A stretch of 64,000 nucleotides of DNA. Origin: Exiguobacterium sp. Helios (GTDB taxonomy: Bacteria; Bacillota; Bacilli; Exiguobacteriales; Exiguobacteriaceae). Below are positions 45,177 to 54,516 of this stretch, piece after piece. The notes beneath the pieces were generated by a model, which ran no database searches, was not told the DNA's origin, and saw only the letters and a list, made by a program, of their open reading frames with translations. The position numbers were made by a program, and so were the translations under genes. The DNA is taken from contig NZ_CP053557.1 in assembly GCF_014524545.1 (NCBI RefSeq), positions 1,203,501 through 1,267,500 on the forward strand, given 5' to 3'. Within the stretch, counting starts at the first letter, position 1. Every line of letters begins with the position of its first letter.

Positions 45177-46355
45177 TTATGAAACATGCTGTTTATCCTG
45201 CACTGAAACAGTATGGCGCAAACGTCGGGCGGAAGAGAACATCAGCAGGGCGACCGCGGCCGCAATCCAGTAGACCGTCTCGATGCTTAACCGGTCTGCA
45301 AGCAGTCCGAATAACAAACTGCCGAGACAAAAGCTGAGCGTATATACTGTTTGTTGCATGCTGTAGACATACGGCAAACGGGCGGAAGGCGTCGCTTCCT
45401 GTAAACGTGTATTGAGCTCGATTGCCCGTAGTTGGCTCGAGGCCCCTTGCAACACACAGGCGACAATCGCAAAGACCACATGCGGTGCGAACGCAAACAA
45501 GACGGTTGCTCCGACCGATAATGCGACACTAAGCGTTAACAGGGAGGCGGACTTGGTCCGGCGGAGCATGTAATAACTACCACCGATCATGCTGAGCAGA
45601 TAAAACGCATTTAAGATGCCCCACCAGCTGTCAGACACATGAAGATGCGTGTCGATATAGACGAGGAACAACGCTGAAATCCAAGCCGTACTGGCAAAGG
45701 CATCGATGCCGAGCAACGTTGTATTCAAGCGGGCCGGCTCAGTCGTCCACGTATAGCGGAAGCTAGAGCGGAACGACGGTGTTTCCTGCGTTTCTTGGAC
45801 AGGATCCGCGAGTTCACGGACTTGATGACGAAACAGAGCAGTCCAGATGCTCGCTAGGACAAACAGGAAAAACGAAATCGTCAGGACCAGATCGGCAGAA
45901 CCGAGACTGACAAAAATCGCGCCAAGCGGCCACATGACGAGTTGGACGACTTGATTTGTTCCCTGGACCAGACTGTTAGCTTTTTGAAGGTTGTCTGTGA
46001 TCCGCGGCAGGAAAGCACTCTCAAGCGGCCGGGCAAACCCGTCGAGAAAGGCAATCCAGACGACGCATCCTAACAGATAACCGAACGGTAAATCAAGAAA
46101 CACAATCAGACCGAGGCTGATCGTTTTTAAAAGCTGACTGTATAACAAGAGCGAAGCATGACGAAACCGTCTTGCGACATCGGCAAAGAAAAATCCACTG
46201 AGCGTCATGCCTGCCGTCACGGCAACCGGGAATAGGGCGGCAGTACTTGCTTGTCCGGTCTGAGCGTACAGGGTAGCAATGAGAGCGACGATGTAGAGCG
46301 CGTCTCCCGCATTTGCTACCCACTGGCTGACCAGTAAAGTTGTAAATCGGTTCAT
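45177..46355 (-). CDS. MFS transporter (MFS_3, macrolide-efflux-like)
   Basis: A 392-residue membrane protein with about 12 helices. It begins SQWVANAGDALYIVALI, typical of the MefA/MFS_3 group, and has FARPLESAFLPRITDN. Efflux of a drug or metabolite is likely, with unknown substrate. ATG 46355 follows TGGAGG. It has its own strong promoter (46445-46473), although the operon ending at 46502 shows no terminator and may read into it. Confidence 0.85.
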   Translation of the reverse strand: MNRFTTLLVSQWVANAGDALYIVALIATLYAQTGQASTAALFPVAVTAGMTLSGFFFADVARRFRHASLLLYSQLLKTISLGLIVFLDLPFGYLLGCVVWIAFLDGFARPLESAFLPRITDNLQKANSLVQGTNQVVQLVMWPLGAIFVSLGSADLVLTISFFLFVLASIWTALFRHQVRELADPVQETQETPSFRSSFRYTWTTEPARLNTTLLGIDAFASTAWISALFLVYIDTHLHVSDSWWGILNAFYLLSMIGGSYYMLRRTKSASLLTLSVALSVGATVLFAFAPHVVFAIVACVLQGASSQLRAIELNTRLQEATPSARLPYVYSMQQTVYTLSFCLGSLLFGLLADRLSIETVYWIAAAVALLMFSSARRLRHTVSVQDKQHVS

Positions 46356-46444
46356 CTATAAAACCTCCACATCGTTCGTATTTAGTTAGTGGGTAGGTAA
46401 TCTAGATGGATTTACATTGGTCGGCCTCATTTCGCTTTTTTTTG

Positions 46445-46473
46445 ATTGTATAAGGAAAAAAATGGATTGTCAA
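46445..46473 (-). promoter_or_regulatory. sigma-A promoter of the MFS gene
   Basis: On the minus strand: -35 TTGACA (perfect), 17-bp spacer, -10 TACAAT. Confidence 0.75.
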
Positions 46474-46501
46474 TGGAGTCCGGGAAATGAAGTCGATGTT
46501 C

Positions 46502-47632
46502 TTAGACCGGGCGTTGTTTTTTGAGAGCCCGCATATTGAGTGCGACGAACAGGAGGACAAAACCTGCCAATACGACAAGATCGAGCCAAATGTCTTGAAG
46601 CCCGTAGCCCCGAGTCATGATATTTTGCAGAGCATGCGCGGCATAAGTCAATGGCATCAACCGGTTAATGATTTCGACCCATACGGGCGCATCACCCAAA
46701 TCAAACAACCCGCTGAAGAAAATCTGGGGCACGATTGCTAACGGAATGAACTGGATCAGTTGAAATTCAGTCCGGGAAAAACTCGACAGCAGTAAACCAA
46801 GCGACAAGGCGACACTTGCCGTCAGGAGATTGACGAACAAAAGTAAGAAGTAGTTTCCCTGTTGCGTCACGTCAAGCACGTTGACGATGAATAACTGAAT
46901 AAGAATCGTCTGGATCGTGACGAATAAAAAGAAACCGACAAAATAACCGAAGACGATACTCGAGCGTTTGAGCGGCGTCGCAAGCGTCCGTTCGAGTGTA
47001 CCGCTCGACCGCTCCCGTAAAAAGCTGACACCGGCAATGATGAAGACAAATAGGAAGATGAAAAACCCCATCAAGGCAGGAGCGATTTGATCAAATAATT
47101 CAGCATCCGGATTGCCGTATAAAAATTGGATGTCGGGTTTGGTAAGAGTGGGTGATGCAGGCTGCGGCGTATCGAATGTTTGATTCGTTAATTGCGTCAA
47201 TTGTTGTTGCAACTGTTGAACGGTTGCCGAGAGTTTCGTGTTGGCTGTGAGTGCTTGTTTTCCTTGAATCGTGATCAAGGTTTCTTGAATGAGTTGGAGC
47301 GCTGCGGCGTTTTTTGAAATGTCGCCGCCTTCAATTAAAATTTTCGGCTGATTCTTTTGAAAGGTGATCAAGCCATCAATCTGTCGATCCTTCATGGCAG
47401 TGATACCAGCCGCTTTGCTTGAAAAGGTGCGGATATCTGTTTTGGTTTTCAGTGTATCTTGAAAGGTCACCGGTAAATCGACCGTACCGATTGTCACATC
47501 GTCCGAGCTCGAACCGAGAATCGTCGACAGTAAGAACAGAACAAATAAGGGAGCGAGAAACATCATGGCAATCGTCCGTTTATCCCGAAAAATTTGTGAA
47601 ATGACACGTTCCGCTACCGTCAGAATTTGCAT
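46502..47632 (-). CDS. ABC-2 type exporter permease (YhgE/DrrB-like)
   Basis: A 376-residue membrane protein. One N-terminal helix (about 20-40) is followed by a long extracytoplasmic domain (about 45-185). The domain contains a Gln-rich segment (QQLQQQLTQLTNQ). Five to six C-terminal helices follow. FLRERSSGTLERTLATPLKRS is the ABC-2 cytoplasmic signature. It forms an exporter with the ATPase encoded just upstream (overlap ATGA). The substrate is unknown. It is the last gene of the eight-gene minus-strand unit. Confidence 0.87.
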   Translation of the reverse strand: MQILTVAERVISQIFRDKRTIAMMFLAPLFVLFLLSTILGSSSDDVTIGTVDLPVTFQDTLKTKTDIRTFSSKAAGITAMKDRQIDGLITFQKNQPKILIEGGDISKNAAALQLIQETLITIQGKQALTANTKLSATVQQLQQQLTQLTNQTFDTPQPASPTLTKPDIQFLYGNPDAELFDQIAPALMGFFIFLFVFIIAGVSFLRERSSGTLERTLATPLKRSSIVFGYFVGFFLFVTIQTILIQLFIVNVLDVTQQGNYFLLLFVNLLTASVALSLGLLLSSFSRTEFQLIQFIPLAIVPQIFFSGLFDLGDAPVWVEIINRLMPLTYAAHALQNIMTRGYGLQDIWLDLVVLAGFVLLFVALNMRALKKQRPV

Positions 47633-48333
47633 TATACTCGCTCCTTTTGAATGAAAGCTTCATCGATGGAACCAAAACGTTGAATCAAATCATTGGGGGT
47701 ACCGGCTTCGATTAGACGACCATGTTGGATCAACAATAACCGGTCGCACCGCTCAGCTTCATCCATGACATGTGTCGTGACGAGTACCGTTACACCGGAC
47801 TGGCGCAGTTGTTCAAACTCATGCCAAAATGTTTTCTTAAGCGCGGGATCAATCCCGACCGTCGGTTCATCGAGCAACAGAAGACTCGGTTCGTGGATCA
47901 AGGCGATGGCCAGACTGAGTCGTCGTTTCATTCCACCGGAAAATTGATGGATCGGACGATCGGCATCTTTCTTCAAATCGACGAATTCAAGGACGGTTTC
48001 GATACGTGCTCGAAGACGTGCTTTTTTTAAACCGTATAGTTTTCCGAAATATCGCAGATTTCCGCGCGCCGTTAAGTCTTCATAAAGCGCATCCGACTGT
48101 GCCATGTAGCCGATGTTCTCCGCTTGGGCGAGCGAGGGTTGTTTGGTGCCGAGAACCATGATCGTCCCGGTCGTTGGTTGTTGCAGACCAATCAACGACT
48201 TGATTAAAGTCGTTTTTCCGGAACCGCTCGGACCAATTAAACCGACAATTTCACCTTGACCAATTGAAAACTGGACATCGCTCAAGACCGTGCGTTTCCC
48301 GAACGTTTGGGAGTAATGGGTTACGTCAATCAT
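47632..48333 (-). CDS. ABC exporter ATP-binding protein
   Basis: A 233-residue ATPase with Walker A GPSGSGKTT, signature FSGGMKRRL, Walker B LLLLDEPTVGIDP and H-loop TTHVMDEAE, as in DrrA/CcmA-type exporters. Its stop overlaps the start of the permease gene. It begins 23 bases after the half-size MFS gene, without a terminator. Confidence 0.9.
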   Translation of the reverse strand: MIDVTHYSQTFGKRTVLSDVQFSIGQGEIVGLIGPSGSGKTTLIKSLIGLQQPTTGTIMVLGTKQPSLAQAENIGYMAQSDALYEDLTARGNLRYFGKLYGLKKARLRARIETVLEFVDLKKDADRPIHQFSGGMKRRLSLAIALIHEPSLLLLDEPTVGIDPALKKTFWHEFEQLRQSGVTVLVTTHVMDEAERCDRLLLIQHGRLIEAGTPNDLIQRFGSIDEAFIQKERV

Positions 48334-48356
48334 ACGATCACATCCCTTCTACTTCT

Positions 48357-48944
48357 TTATACCCGCTTCGACACCCGATGATGAATCTTCCGTATGTTTT
48401 TTCCTGAACGTGGACGGTCCCACAGTAAACGCAACGTTACATAAAAATAGACGGCAGAGATGATGTAAAACAGACTGCCGATCGTTAAAAAATCAATCAG
48501 ATAACCGGCAGCTATGATTCCAAGTGCCGACCATAAGGACGTCTTGAAATGATAGCGGCCGATTGTCCGGCCAACCGTCGTTAAGGCAAGTTCCTGCCGG
48601 GCAAGGATTGTTTTTTCCGTGTTCTTTTGCAACGCACCAAGTATCCCCATGATGATTTGAATCAGGTAGACGTGACTGATGGACGTCACAATCGGTACGT
48701 ACAATAAAACCAGTGCCATGCCAAACGTGTGGGTGACAAGCAATGAGCGGTCGCCGAACCGGTCACTCAGGCGGCCGATTCCGAGGTAAGCGAACGCTGA
48801 AGTCAGCGTGAAGAGACCGTAGGCAAGACCGAACTGGGCATAGGAATCTCCAATTTGCCGGACAAGCAATAAATAAAACGGGAAAATGATACTGCTGCTC
48901 ATTAAAATCATGCTTTGAATACGAACAAAAAGTGAATAGTTCAT
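48357..48944 (-). CDS. half-size MFS-like membrane protein
   Basis: A 195-residue protein with six hydrophobic helices. YLGIGRLSDRFGDRSLLV is an MFS motif A, placed after helix 2. The length is half of a normal MFS transporter. It looks intact rather than cut: the start has AAGGAG and the ends abut neighbours on both sides. ATG 48947 (three bases upstream) is an alternative start but is too close to the ribosome site. It may work as a dimer or regulate another carrier (inference). Confidence 0.75.
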   Translation of the reverse strand: MNYSLFVRIQSMILMSSSIIFPFYLLLVRQIGDSYAQFGLAYGLFTLTSAFAYLGIGRLSDRFGDRSLLVTHTFGMALVLLYVPIVTSISHVYLIQIIMGILGALQKNTEKTILARQELALTTVGRTIGRYHFKTSLWSALGIIAAGYLIDFLTIGSLFYIISAVYFYVTLRLLWDRPRSGKNIRKIHHRVSKRV

Positions 48945-48954
48945 CATCGTCTCC

Positions 48955-50382
48955 TTACTTAAAATAGTCGAGATAAAATTGGTTCATGAAAAGGCCATCG
49001 GGATCCTGCTTTTGTTTGGCTTCTTTAAAAGTAGCAGCATTCGGATAGGCGTCATGGAACTGCTTGCGTGTTGCGAACGGATAGTACGGCAGGTAGTAAC
49101 TGCCCTGATGTGCGAGTGTCGCATCAATCAACTTTTGGACAATCCGTTTCGTTTCGTTGATTGATATCGGATCCGTTTCCGTATTGATCAGCCAGACGAG
49201 GGCAAACATATCCTGTTTCGCATAGGACAAGGCAGCTGTTTCATCCTGCTCGACATACCGGATCGTGATATTCAAGACATTCAGTTCCTCGGCTGTCAAA
49301 ATCGACCGCAATTGATCGATGTAGGAAACAAACGAATCAACCGGCACGAAGTATTCCTGGAGTAATTCGGTTCGACCGGGACTCGTATATTCCATAAACG
49401 CACTGTCGGAACGCATGACATTGTTACGGGATTCGAACGTTCCACTCTGCTTCAGGAAATACGATTTCTGAAATGACCAAAGCTGATTTTTTCCGAAGTC
49501 GCTGTACCGGGAGATGCCGAGTAATGCTTTCGGCAAAGCGATGATGGTTTCTTGCTTGAGCGGTTCCTCTTCAATCGGAGTTGTCCGCTCTGTTTTACGA
49601 TAGTTCGTGACATACATGTCTTTGAAAAATCCGTCCGGCGCGACAGAAATACGTCCGATGTGCATACGGACGTCATCGTCACCGAGGACATGTTGCCGGA
49701 AATAAGCCGGATAATCCTGATAATTCAAGGCGACAGTCTGCTCGGCGTACCATTCATCGTTTGTCAGTTTCAAAGTAACGTTCAAAATGATACCGAAGAG
49801 ACCATATCCGCCGGGGACCAGGCGGAATAAATCCGCATGTTCCGTCCGGCTGACGTTGACGACGGAACCGTCCGCTTGCAACAGCCGAAACGAATCGACC
49901 GTATCAAGCAGGGAACCGTAACGGATATCCCGGCCGTGGACATTGACGCTGAGTGCGCCGCCTACTGTAAAGATATTCTGCGACTGCATGACTTGAATTG
50001 CTAGACCGTCCGGCTGAATCCGGTCTTGAATTTCACCCCAGGTGGCGCCGCTTTGGACGGTAATCCGTTTCGTTCTGGGAGTATAATCTAGAATCTGATC
50101 GTACTTGGTCATATCAAGGACTGTCGTGTCCGGCAGGTATGTCTGCCCGCCTTGACTGTGTTGCATACCGGCAATCGACACCGTCTCCTGGCGTTGTTTT
50201 GCTTGCTCAATCCAGGACTTCAGGTCATCCGTCGAAGTTGCCGACCGAATCTGTTTGACACGGGTCGGGAGTAAGTTCGACTGATCGGAACTGGTGAGGA
50301 CCGGGTGTTGATAAGTCCAAATGGAAAAACTAAAAACCGTCACATAAATTACAATGACGGCACCAATGATTATTCGCTTCAT
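48955..50382 (-). CDS. membrane-anchored FAD-binding oxidoreductase (PCMH type)
   Basis: A 475-residue protein with an N-terminal signal-anchor (about 3-22). The PCMH FAD-binding domain (about 45-215) includes VSIAGMQHSQGGQTY, DMTKYDQIL and a GGALSVNVHGRD loop where FAD is held. The C-terminal domain is cytokinin-dehydrogenase/BBE-like (YYLPYYPFAT near the end). It probably oxidises a sugar, alcohol or lactone at the outer membrane face. The natural substrate is unknown. It is coupled by a 4-base overlap to the upstream peptide-type permease, an unusual pairing. Confidence 0.85.
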   Translation of the reverse strand: MKRIIIGAVIVIYVTVFSFSIWTYQHPVLTSSDQSNLLPTRVKQIRSATSTDDLKSWIEQAKQRQETVSIAGMQHSQGGQTYLPDTTVLDMTKYDQILDYTPRTKRITVQSGATWGEIQDRIQPDGLAIQVMQSQNIFTVGGALSVNVHGRDIRYGSLLDTVDSFRLLQADGSVVNVSRTEHADLFRLVPGGYGLFGIILNVTLKLTNDEWYAEQTVALNYQDYPAYFRQHVLGDDDVRMHIGRISVAPDGFFKDMYVTNYRKTERTTPIEEEPLKQETIIALPKALLGISRYSDFGKNQLWSFQKSYFLKQSGTFESRNNVMRSDSAFMEYTSPGRTELLQEYFVPVDSFVSYIDQLRSILTAEELNVLNITIRYVEQDETAALSYAKQDMFALVWLINTETDPISINETKRIVQKLIDATLAHQGSYYLPYYPFATRKQFHDAYPNAATFKEAKQKQDPDGLFMNQFYLDYFK

Positions 50383-51410
50383 ATATCCTCCTGGGATTTG
50401 ATTGAAATGTCGACCGGATCAAACGGGTGAAACAAATGGGCTGTCGCCGCTTCCGCTTCAGCGAGCAGAGTAGTTGAACTACTTATTTGCTGTCGGCGCA
50501 AGCGGTAAGCGCGCTCGAGGCGGCTGGTCAGTAAGTTGGCAAAGAACACGAGCAAAGCTAAAGCAATCGCCGGAACTAAAAACAGATGGTTGATCCACGA
50601 AACGGCTGAGAATTGCAGGAAATAGTAGCCGAACTGGGATGCCCATTCAAAAATGATCGGGGCCGCGCCACCTTCGAATAAGACGAGTGTTCCGCCAAAA
50701 AACAAGCCGAACAACGAGAGATGGATCAGGACCATTAATGTCTGAACGAACTGTTGCATGAAGACAATCGTTAGCGTCGGCAACAGATGCGGCCAAATAT
50801 GTACCCGAAACTGATGTCCAGGACGTCCGCCGAGTGTGCGGGCGACAAGCATGAATTCTTGTGCAAGCAATTGCCGGGTCTCACCGATTAAATACAGCAC
50901 CAATGCCGGTAAACCGAGTACCGTTAAGACACTGACTTCGAGGAAGACACGCGAGAACGCGGACGGAACCGAGGCGGGATCTATAAATAGGAAAGCCGGC
51001 AATAAAATAAACAAGGCGAGCAACGAAATCGGAATGATCAAGAAACCGTCCAGCAAAAGACGTAATGCCGTATACAGCCGTTTTCCCCGGAAAGCGAGCG
51101 GGACACCGATCAGCAAGGCGAGAACGATTCGGGCGAAGGCGACGCTGACACAAACACCAATCGTCCACTTGGCCCCTTCAATCATCACCTGAAACAAATC
51201 GTTTCCGGAACGGTCCGTCCCAAACCAACGATCCGTGGAGGGTTCGAGTGGTGAGGTGGCGATAAATGTTCCGTCTTTCGAATAGAGATTTTGAATTTGA
51301 TCGACCTGTCCGTCACGAAACACGGCATTACCGAAACTGAGTAACAACAATGTTCCAAAGAACAACAGGCACATCCAAAAGATGAAGTCATATCTCAAAA
51401 CACGTCTCAT
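50379..51410 (-). CDS. DppC/OppC-like ABC permease
   Basis: A 343-residue membrane permease with about six helices. WFGTDRSGNDLFQVMIEGAK matches the N-terminal DppC motif (GTDxxGRD). The EAA-like loop is present at about 200 (VARTLGGRPGHQFRVHIWPHLLP). The C-terminal tail (about 310-343) is long and polar. It pairs with the DppB-like permease upstream (4-base overlap). No binding protein or ATPase for it is encoded nearby. ATG 51410 has AAAGGAGAG upstream. Confidence 0.85.
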   Translation of the reverse strand: MRRVLRYDFIFWMCLLFFGTLLLLSFGNAVFRDGQVDQIQNLYSKDGTFIATSPLEPSTDRWFGTDRSGNDLFQVMIEGAKWTIGVCVSVAFARIVLALLIGVPLAFRGKRLYTALRLLLDGFLIIPISLLALFILLPAFLFIDPASVPSAFSRVFLEVSVLTVLGLPALVLYLIGETRQLLAQEFMLVARTLGGRPGHQFRVHIWPHLLPTLTIVFMQQFVQTLMVLIHLSLFGLFFGGTLVLFEGGAAPIIFEWASQFGYYFLQFSAVSWINHLFLVPAIALALLVFFANLLTSRLERAYRLRRQQISSSTTLLAEAEAATAHLFHPFDPVDISIKSQEDI

Positions 51411-52273
51411 GAAATCTCTCCTTTCCACGAGCGGGGGATACAAAGTTCTGCCACCGTATCTAATATGAAAAAGGGCAGATAGATTAAAAGCAATAAAACA
51501 AGCAGTATCGAAAAATCCTGATTGATTAAGATAAAACGAAACAGTCCCTGGACGTTAAAAGTATACTCGATGACGACCAGACTCGAAAGAATCGTAATGA
51601 TGTTCGTCCGGAAAAACAGATAAAAACGATAAAACAGATTTGGCATCAAATGTTGCCAAAACAGCCGGGACGAGTGGATACCTTTTGCGCGGGCCAACTC
51701 CAGGTAGCTTGCATGCTGTTCTTCCTGAATCCGACCGGTCAGCCATTTGATGAAGAAAAAAACGGTCGTTAAGGATAATGTCAAAATCGGCAGGAAACGG
51801 ATTGAATCGCTAAATCCGCCGGCAATCTCGATTTGATCAAATCCGGTCGTCTTGAATAAAATGACGATGATGAATTGTGAAAAAATGATCCAAAATAAAT
51901 CAGGAATCATTTCCAGGAGTCGGGCAGTTTGCGTCAAGACGGAACGGATTTTTGCTCCGGCCCGGTAAAATAAAAACGCATAAAGTAAAGCCGCAATCGA
52001 TGAACAAAGCAGAGCGCTACTGAAGATGACGAGCGTCTCCTGAATGAACGGCTGAAGATCCGGAAGTAACAGTCTGTTTTCTCCAGCCGTTGCATTGTAA
52101 TACGTTAATGGATGTGAAGACGTCAACAGACTGAGCTGTTGTTGCACTGCGTTGAAATACTTCGGGAAATCCGGTCGCATCTGAACAATCAGATGCGGTA
52201 AAGCACTGATGACGACCAGAACAAAGAAGGCGAACACGAGTTGAGTGGTTTTACGGATGAGAAATGACGGCAT
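51407..52273 (-). CDS. DppB-like ABC permease
   Basis: A 288-residue membrane protein with about six helices. The EAA loop is ASYLELARAKGIHSSRLFWQHLMPNL, as in peptide-type permeases. A large extracytoplasmic loop lies at about 33-80, and the C terminus is short. It forms a heterodimer with the next gene product (overlap ATGA). ATG 52273 follows AGGAGGG. Confidence 0.85.
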   Translation of the reverse strand: MPSFLIRKTTQLVFAFFVLVVISALPHLIVQMRPDFPKYFNAVQQQLSLLTSSHPLTYYNATAGENRLLLPDLQPFIQETLVIFSSALLCSSIAALLYAFLFYRAGAKIRSVLTQTARLLEMIPDLFWIIFSQFIIVILFKTTGFDQIEIAGGFSDSIRFLPILTLSLTTVFFFIKWLTGRIQEEQHASYLELARAKGIHSSRLFWQHLMPNLFYRFYLFFRTNIITILSSLVVIEYTFNVQGLFRFILINQDFSILLVLLLLIYLPFFILDTVAELCIPRSWKGEIS

Positions 52274-52296
52274 ATTGTCCCTCCTGCAAGTACGGT

Positions 52297-53364
52297 TTAA
52301 CCGATAGCTTGAATATGATCATTACCAATTTGAATCAATTGGCTATTTCGGTGTTTTCGACGTGTGACGTACCGTTCGAATTGACCGGTTGGAATATAGG
52401 TGTCCCGCGTCGACAGGGTCGATAACGTCAACAGGATTTGTTTCAGTTGAGGCTGCCCTTCCTGAAGCTTTAAATGGGTCATCCGGTTGTTTGCGTCGAG
52501 ATGGTTTAAAAACAGTTCAACTTTACAGCCTTCTTTAATCAGCTCACTTGCGAGAAACGCTGTCTGATCAATGAACGTCTCAAAGTTCGTATGCAGTCCG
52601 TAACCGCTTGGTCCGGACAGATTCAAGGCGAGGCTGAACGTATCCTGATTGCTCGTCTCAAAGACCTTGGTCTGCAGACGGCCGGTCTTGGCTGTCGCAT
52701 ACCAGTCGATTTCTTTCGACGGCTCAGCCGTATACGGTTTTGCCCCCAGTTGAACGAGCTTATTTTTCAGTGGAGAGTACCGGTCGGCACGATCCCCGAT
52801 CCGAAGCCGATGCAACAGGAGTGGTGTCGCCTGTGCCGTCAGCGAAGGTAAGACCGTGAAATGAGGAAATGCATCAAAGGTAAACAGATACACGCCCATC
52901 CGCCACGGCAGCCGGATTGTCAGGTTGAGTTCGTCAAAATGCGCCGGTCCCCGCCGCATCGCCTGAATCGGGATTTCAATTTGTTCGTCCGATCCGATGA
53001 CGGCATGATACGTATGCGGGTGGAGCGGATCCATGTCAGGGAAAATGAGACCGTTATCCGTGTGCAGCCGAAGGGTGGTCTTCAGTCCTAATTTTTCAAG
53101 GGCTTCAAGACCGAACAGCTGCAAACGCAACGCAGTCGACTCCTGATTAAACATCAGCGGTTCGTAATGTTTCCATTCCAAGGCAACGTCGCGCTTCAAT
53201 TGTTTTTCAGTCTGCCCGACAACGTAGTGAACGGTGGCGATTGCTGCGAATAAAAAACCGAGTAAGGACAATCCCGGGATGAATAAGAAAACGAACGTTA
53301 AAATGACATAAACGGAAAAGAGCCGGCGTTCCAGCCAAAATGGAACCGAACGTTCGATGTGCAT
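52297..53364 (-). CDS. DUF58 domain protein
   Basis: A 355-residue protein with two N-terminal hydrophobic helices (about 14-52) and a large soluble domain. The DUF58 core is KEIDWYATAKTGRLQTKVFE (the family pattern R-x-I-x-W-x-x-x-A-x-x-x-x-L). Usually DUF58 proteins pair with MoxR ATPases and a transglutaminase-like membrane protein. Here the third partner is missing. ATG 53364 lies 4 bases downstream of the moxR stop, with GGGGTGATG upstream. Confidence 0.87.
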   Translation of the reverse strand: MHIERSVPFWLERRLFSVYVILTFVFLFIPGLSLLGFLFAAIATVHYVVGQTEKQLKRDVALEWKHYEPLMFNQESTALRLQLFGLEALEKLGLKTTLRLHTDNGLIFPDMDPLHPHTYHAVIGSDEQIEIPIQAMRRGPAHFDELNLTIRLPWRMGVYLFTFDAFPHFTVLPSLTAQATPLLLHRLRIGDRADRYSPLKNKLVQLGAKPYTAEPSKEIDWYATAKTGRLQTKVFETSNQDTFSLALNLSGPSGYGLHTNFETFIDQTAFLASELIKEGCKVELFLNHLDANNRMTHLKLQEGQPQLKQILLTLSTLSTRDTYIPTGQFERYVTRRKHRNSQLIQIGNDHIQAIG

Positions 53365-53368
53365 GACA

Positions 53369-54292
53369 TCACCCCATTTCAACCGGGACCGGAATGTCAT
53401 CAAGCAGATGCAGTAATAAATCGGCTTTCGTCGTTTTGATGCCGCCTTCAAGCGTTAACATTAAACGATGGGACAAGACATGTTTCGCCAAGTATTTGAT
53501 GTCTTCCGGAATGATGAAATCGCGTCCGTTGAGGAAGGCATAACTTTGTGATGCCCGAAGTAAAGCAATCGCACCACGGGGACTGACGCCGACTTCGACG
53601 AGAGCATGGTGACGGGTTGCCTGGACGATCGACAATAGATAATCGAGTACATCCTGAGACGCATGAACGCGCCGTGCTTCTTCCTGCCATGTAATCAAGT
53701 CGCCGCCTGTCGCGATACCGATGGCTTGTTTCCGGACGTTCGCCAATACTTCGTTCAACAGTTGGCGTTCGTGTTCAAGATCAGGATATCCGACTTCAAT
53801 CGCCACCATGAAGCGGTCGAGCTGGGCATCCGGAAGCGGGAAGGTTCCGGCGGATTCAATTGGATTTTGCGTGGCGATGACAAAAAACGGAGCCGGCATC
53901 TGGTACGTTGTCCCGCCGATTGAGACTTGACGCTCTTCCATCGCTTCGAGCAAAGCAGACTGGGTCCGCGGAACAGCCCGGTTGATTTCGTCAATCAAAA
54001 CGATGTTCGCAAACAGAGGACCGCGCTTATTCTCAAACTCCTGGGTTTTCATGTTAAAGAAGTCGGAACCGATGACGTCAGACGGCAGCAGGTCGGCCGT
54101 GAACTGAATCCGGGAGAAGGCACTGTCGAAACTGTTGGCCAGGGCTTTAGCGAGCATCGTTTTTCCGGTACCCGGTACATCTTCAAGGAGGATATGACCT
54201 TCGGCGATCAATGCCGTTAAACACAAATCGATGACATCAGACTTTCCGAGATAGATCGTATTGAGCTGGTCTTTTAATTGTTGTAATTTCAA
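53369..54292 (-). CDS. MoxR family AAA ATPase
   Basis: A 307-residue AAA+ chaperone-like ATPase. Walker A DVPGTGKT, Walker B VLIDEINRA, sensor IATQNPIESAGTFPLP and the arginine-finger region are intact. MoxR proteins help mature metal-containing or membrane complexes and often act with DUF58 proteins. The start is TTG 54292, with CGGAGG 8 bases upstream. It is the first gene of the eight-gene minus-strand unit. Confidence 0.93.
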   Translation of the reverse strand: MKLQQLKDQLNTIYLGKSDVIDLCLTALIAEGHILLEDVPGTGKTMLAKALANSFDSAFSRIQFTADLLPSDVIGSDFFNMKTQEFENKRGPLFANIVLIDEINRAVPRTQSALLEAMEERQVSIGGTTYQMPAPFFVIATQNPIESAGTFPLPDAQLDRFMVAIEVGYPDLEHERQLLNEVLANVRKQAIGIATGGDLITWQEEARRVHASQDVLDYLLSIVQATRHHALVEVGVSPRGAIALLRASQSYAFLNGRDFIIPEDIKYLAKHVLSHRLMLTLEGGIKTTKADLLLHLLDDIPVPVEMG

Positions 54293-54516
54293 TATGTACG
54301 CCTCCGTCTAGTGGAATGAACTTCAAACAGCCGTTTTGAAAAGGATTTAAGAAACAAAGCAACTTAAGGAAAAAATACCCAATATTATTAACTGAATTTT
54401 AGCACAAATCGAAAACAAGAAGAAACTATTTCTGATTCACTATAAAATGCCAGACGATTACTGACTGAAAGGGAAGGGTACATGAGTAAAAGAACAGATA
54501 AAGGGAGGCCATTTTT
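54293..54516. other. divergent promoter region between moxR and the NAD(P)-binding gene
   Basis: A 224-base AT-rich gap. On the minus strand there are TAAAAT and GGGTAT elements, and on the plus strand a TATAAA, but no clear -35 partners. No RNA fold or operator was recognised. Confidence 0.4.

Noticed and set aside
48357-48947. Half-size MFS gene as a truncated pseudogene
   Set aside because: It has a good ribosome site, six complete helices and tight spacing to both neighbours, and no remnant of a second half is visible.
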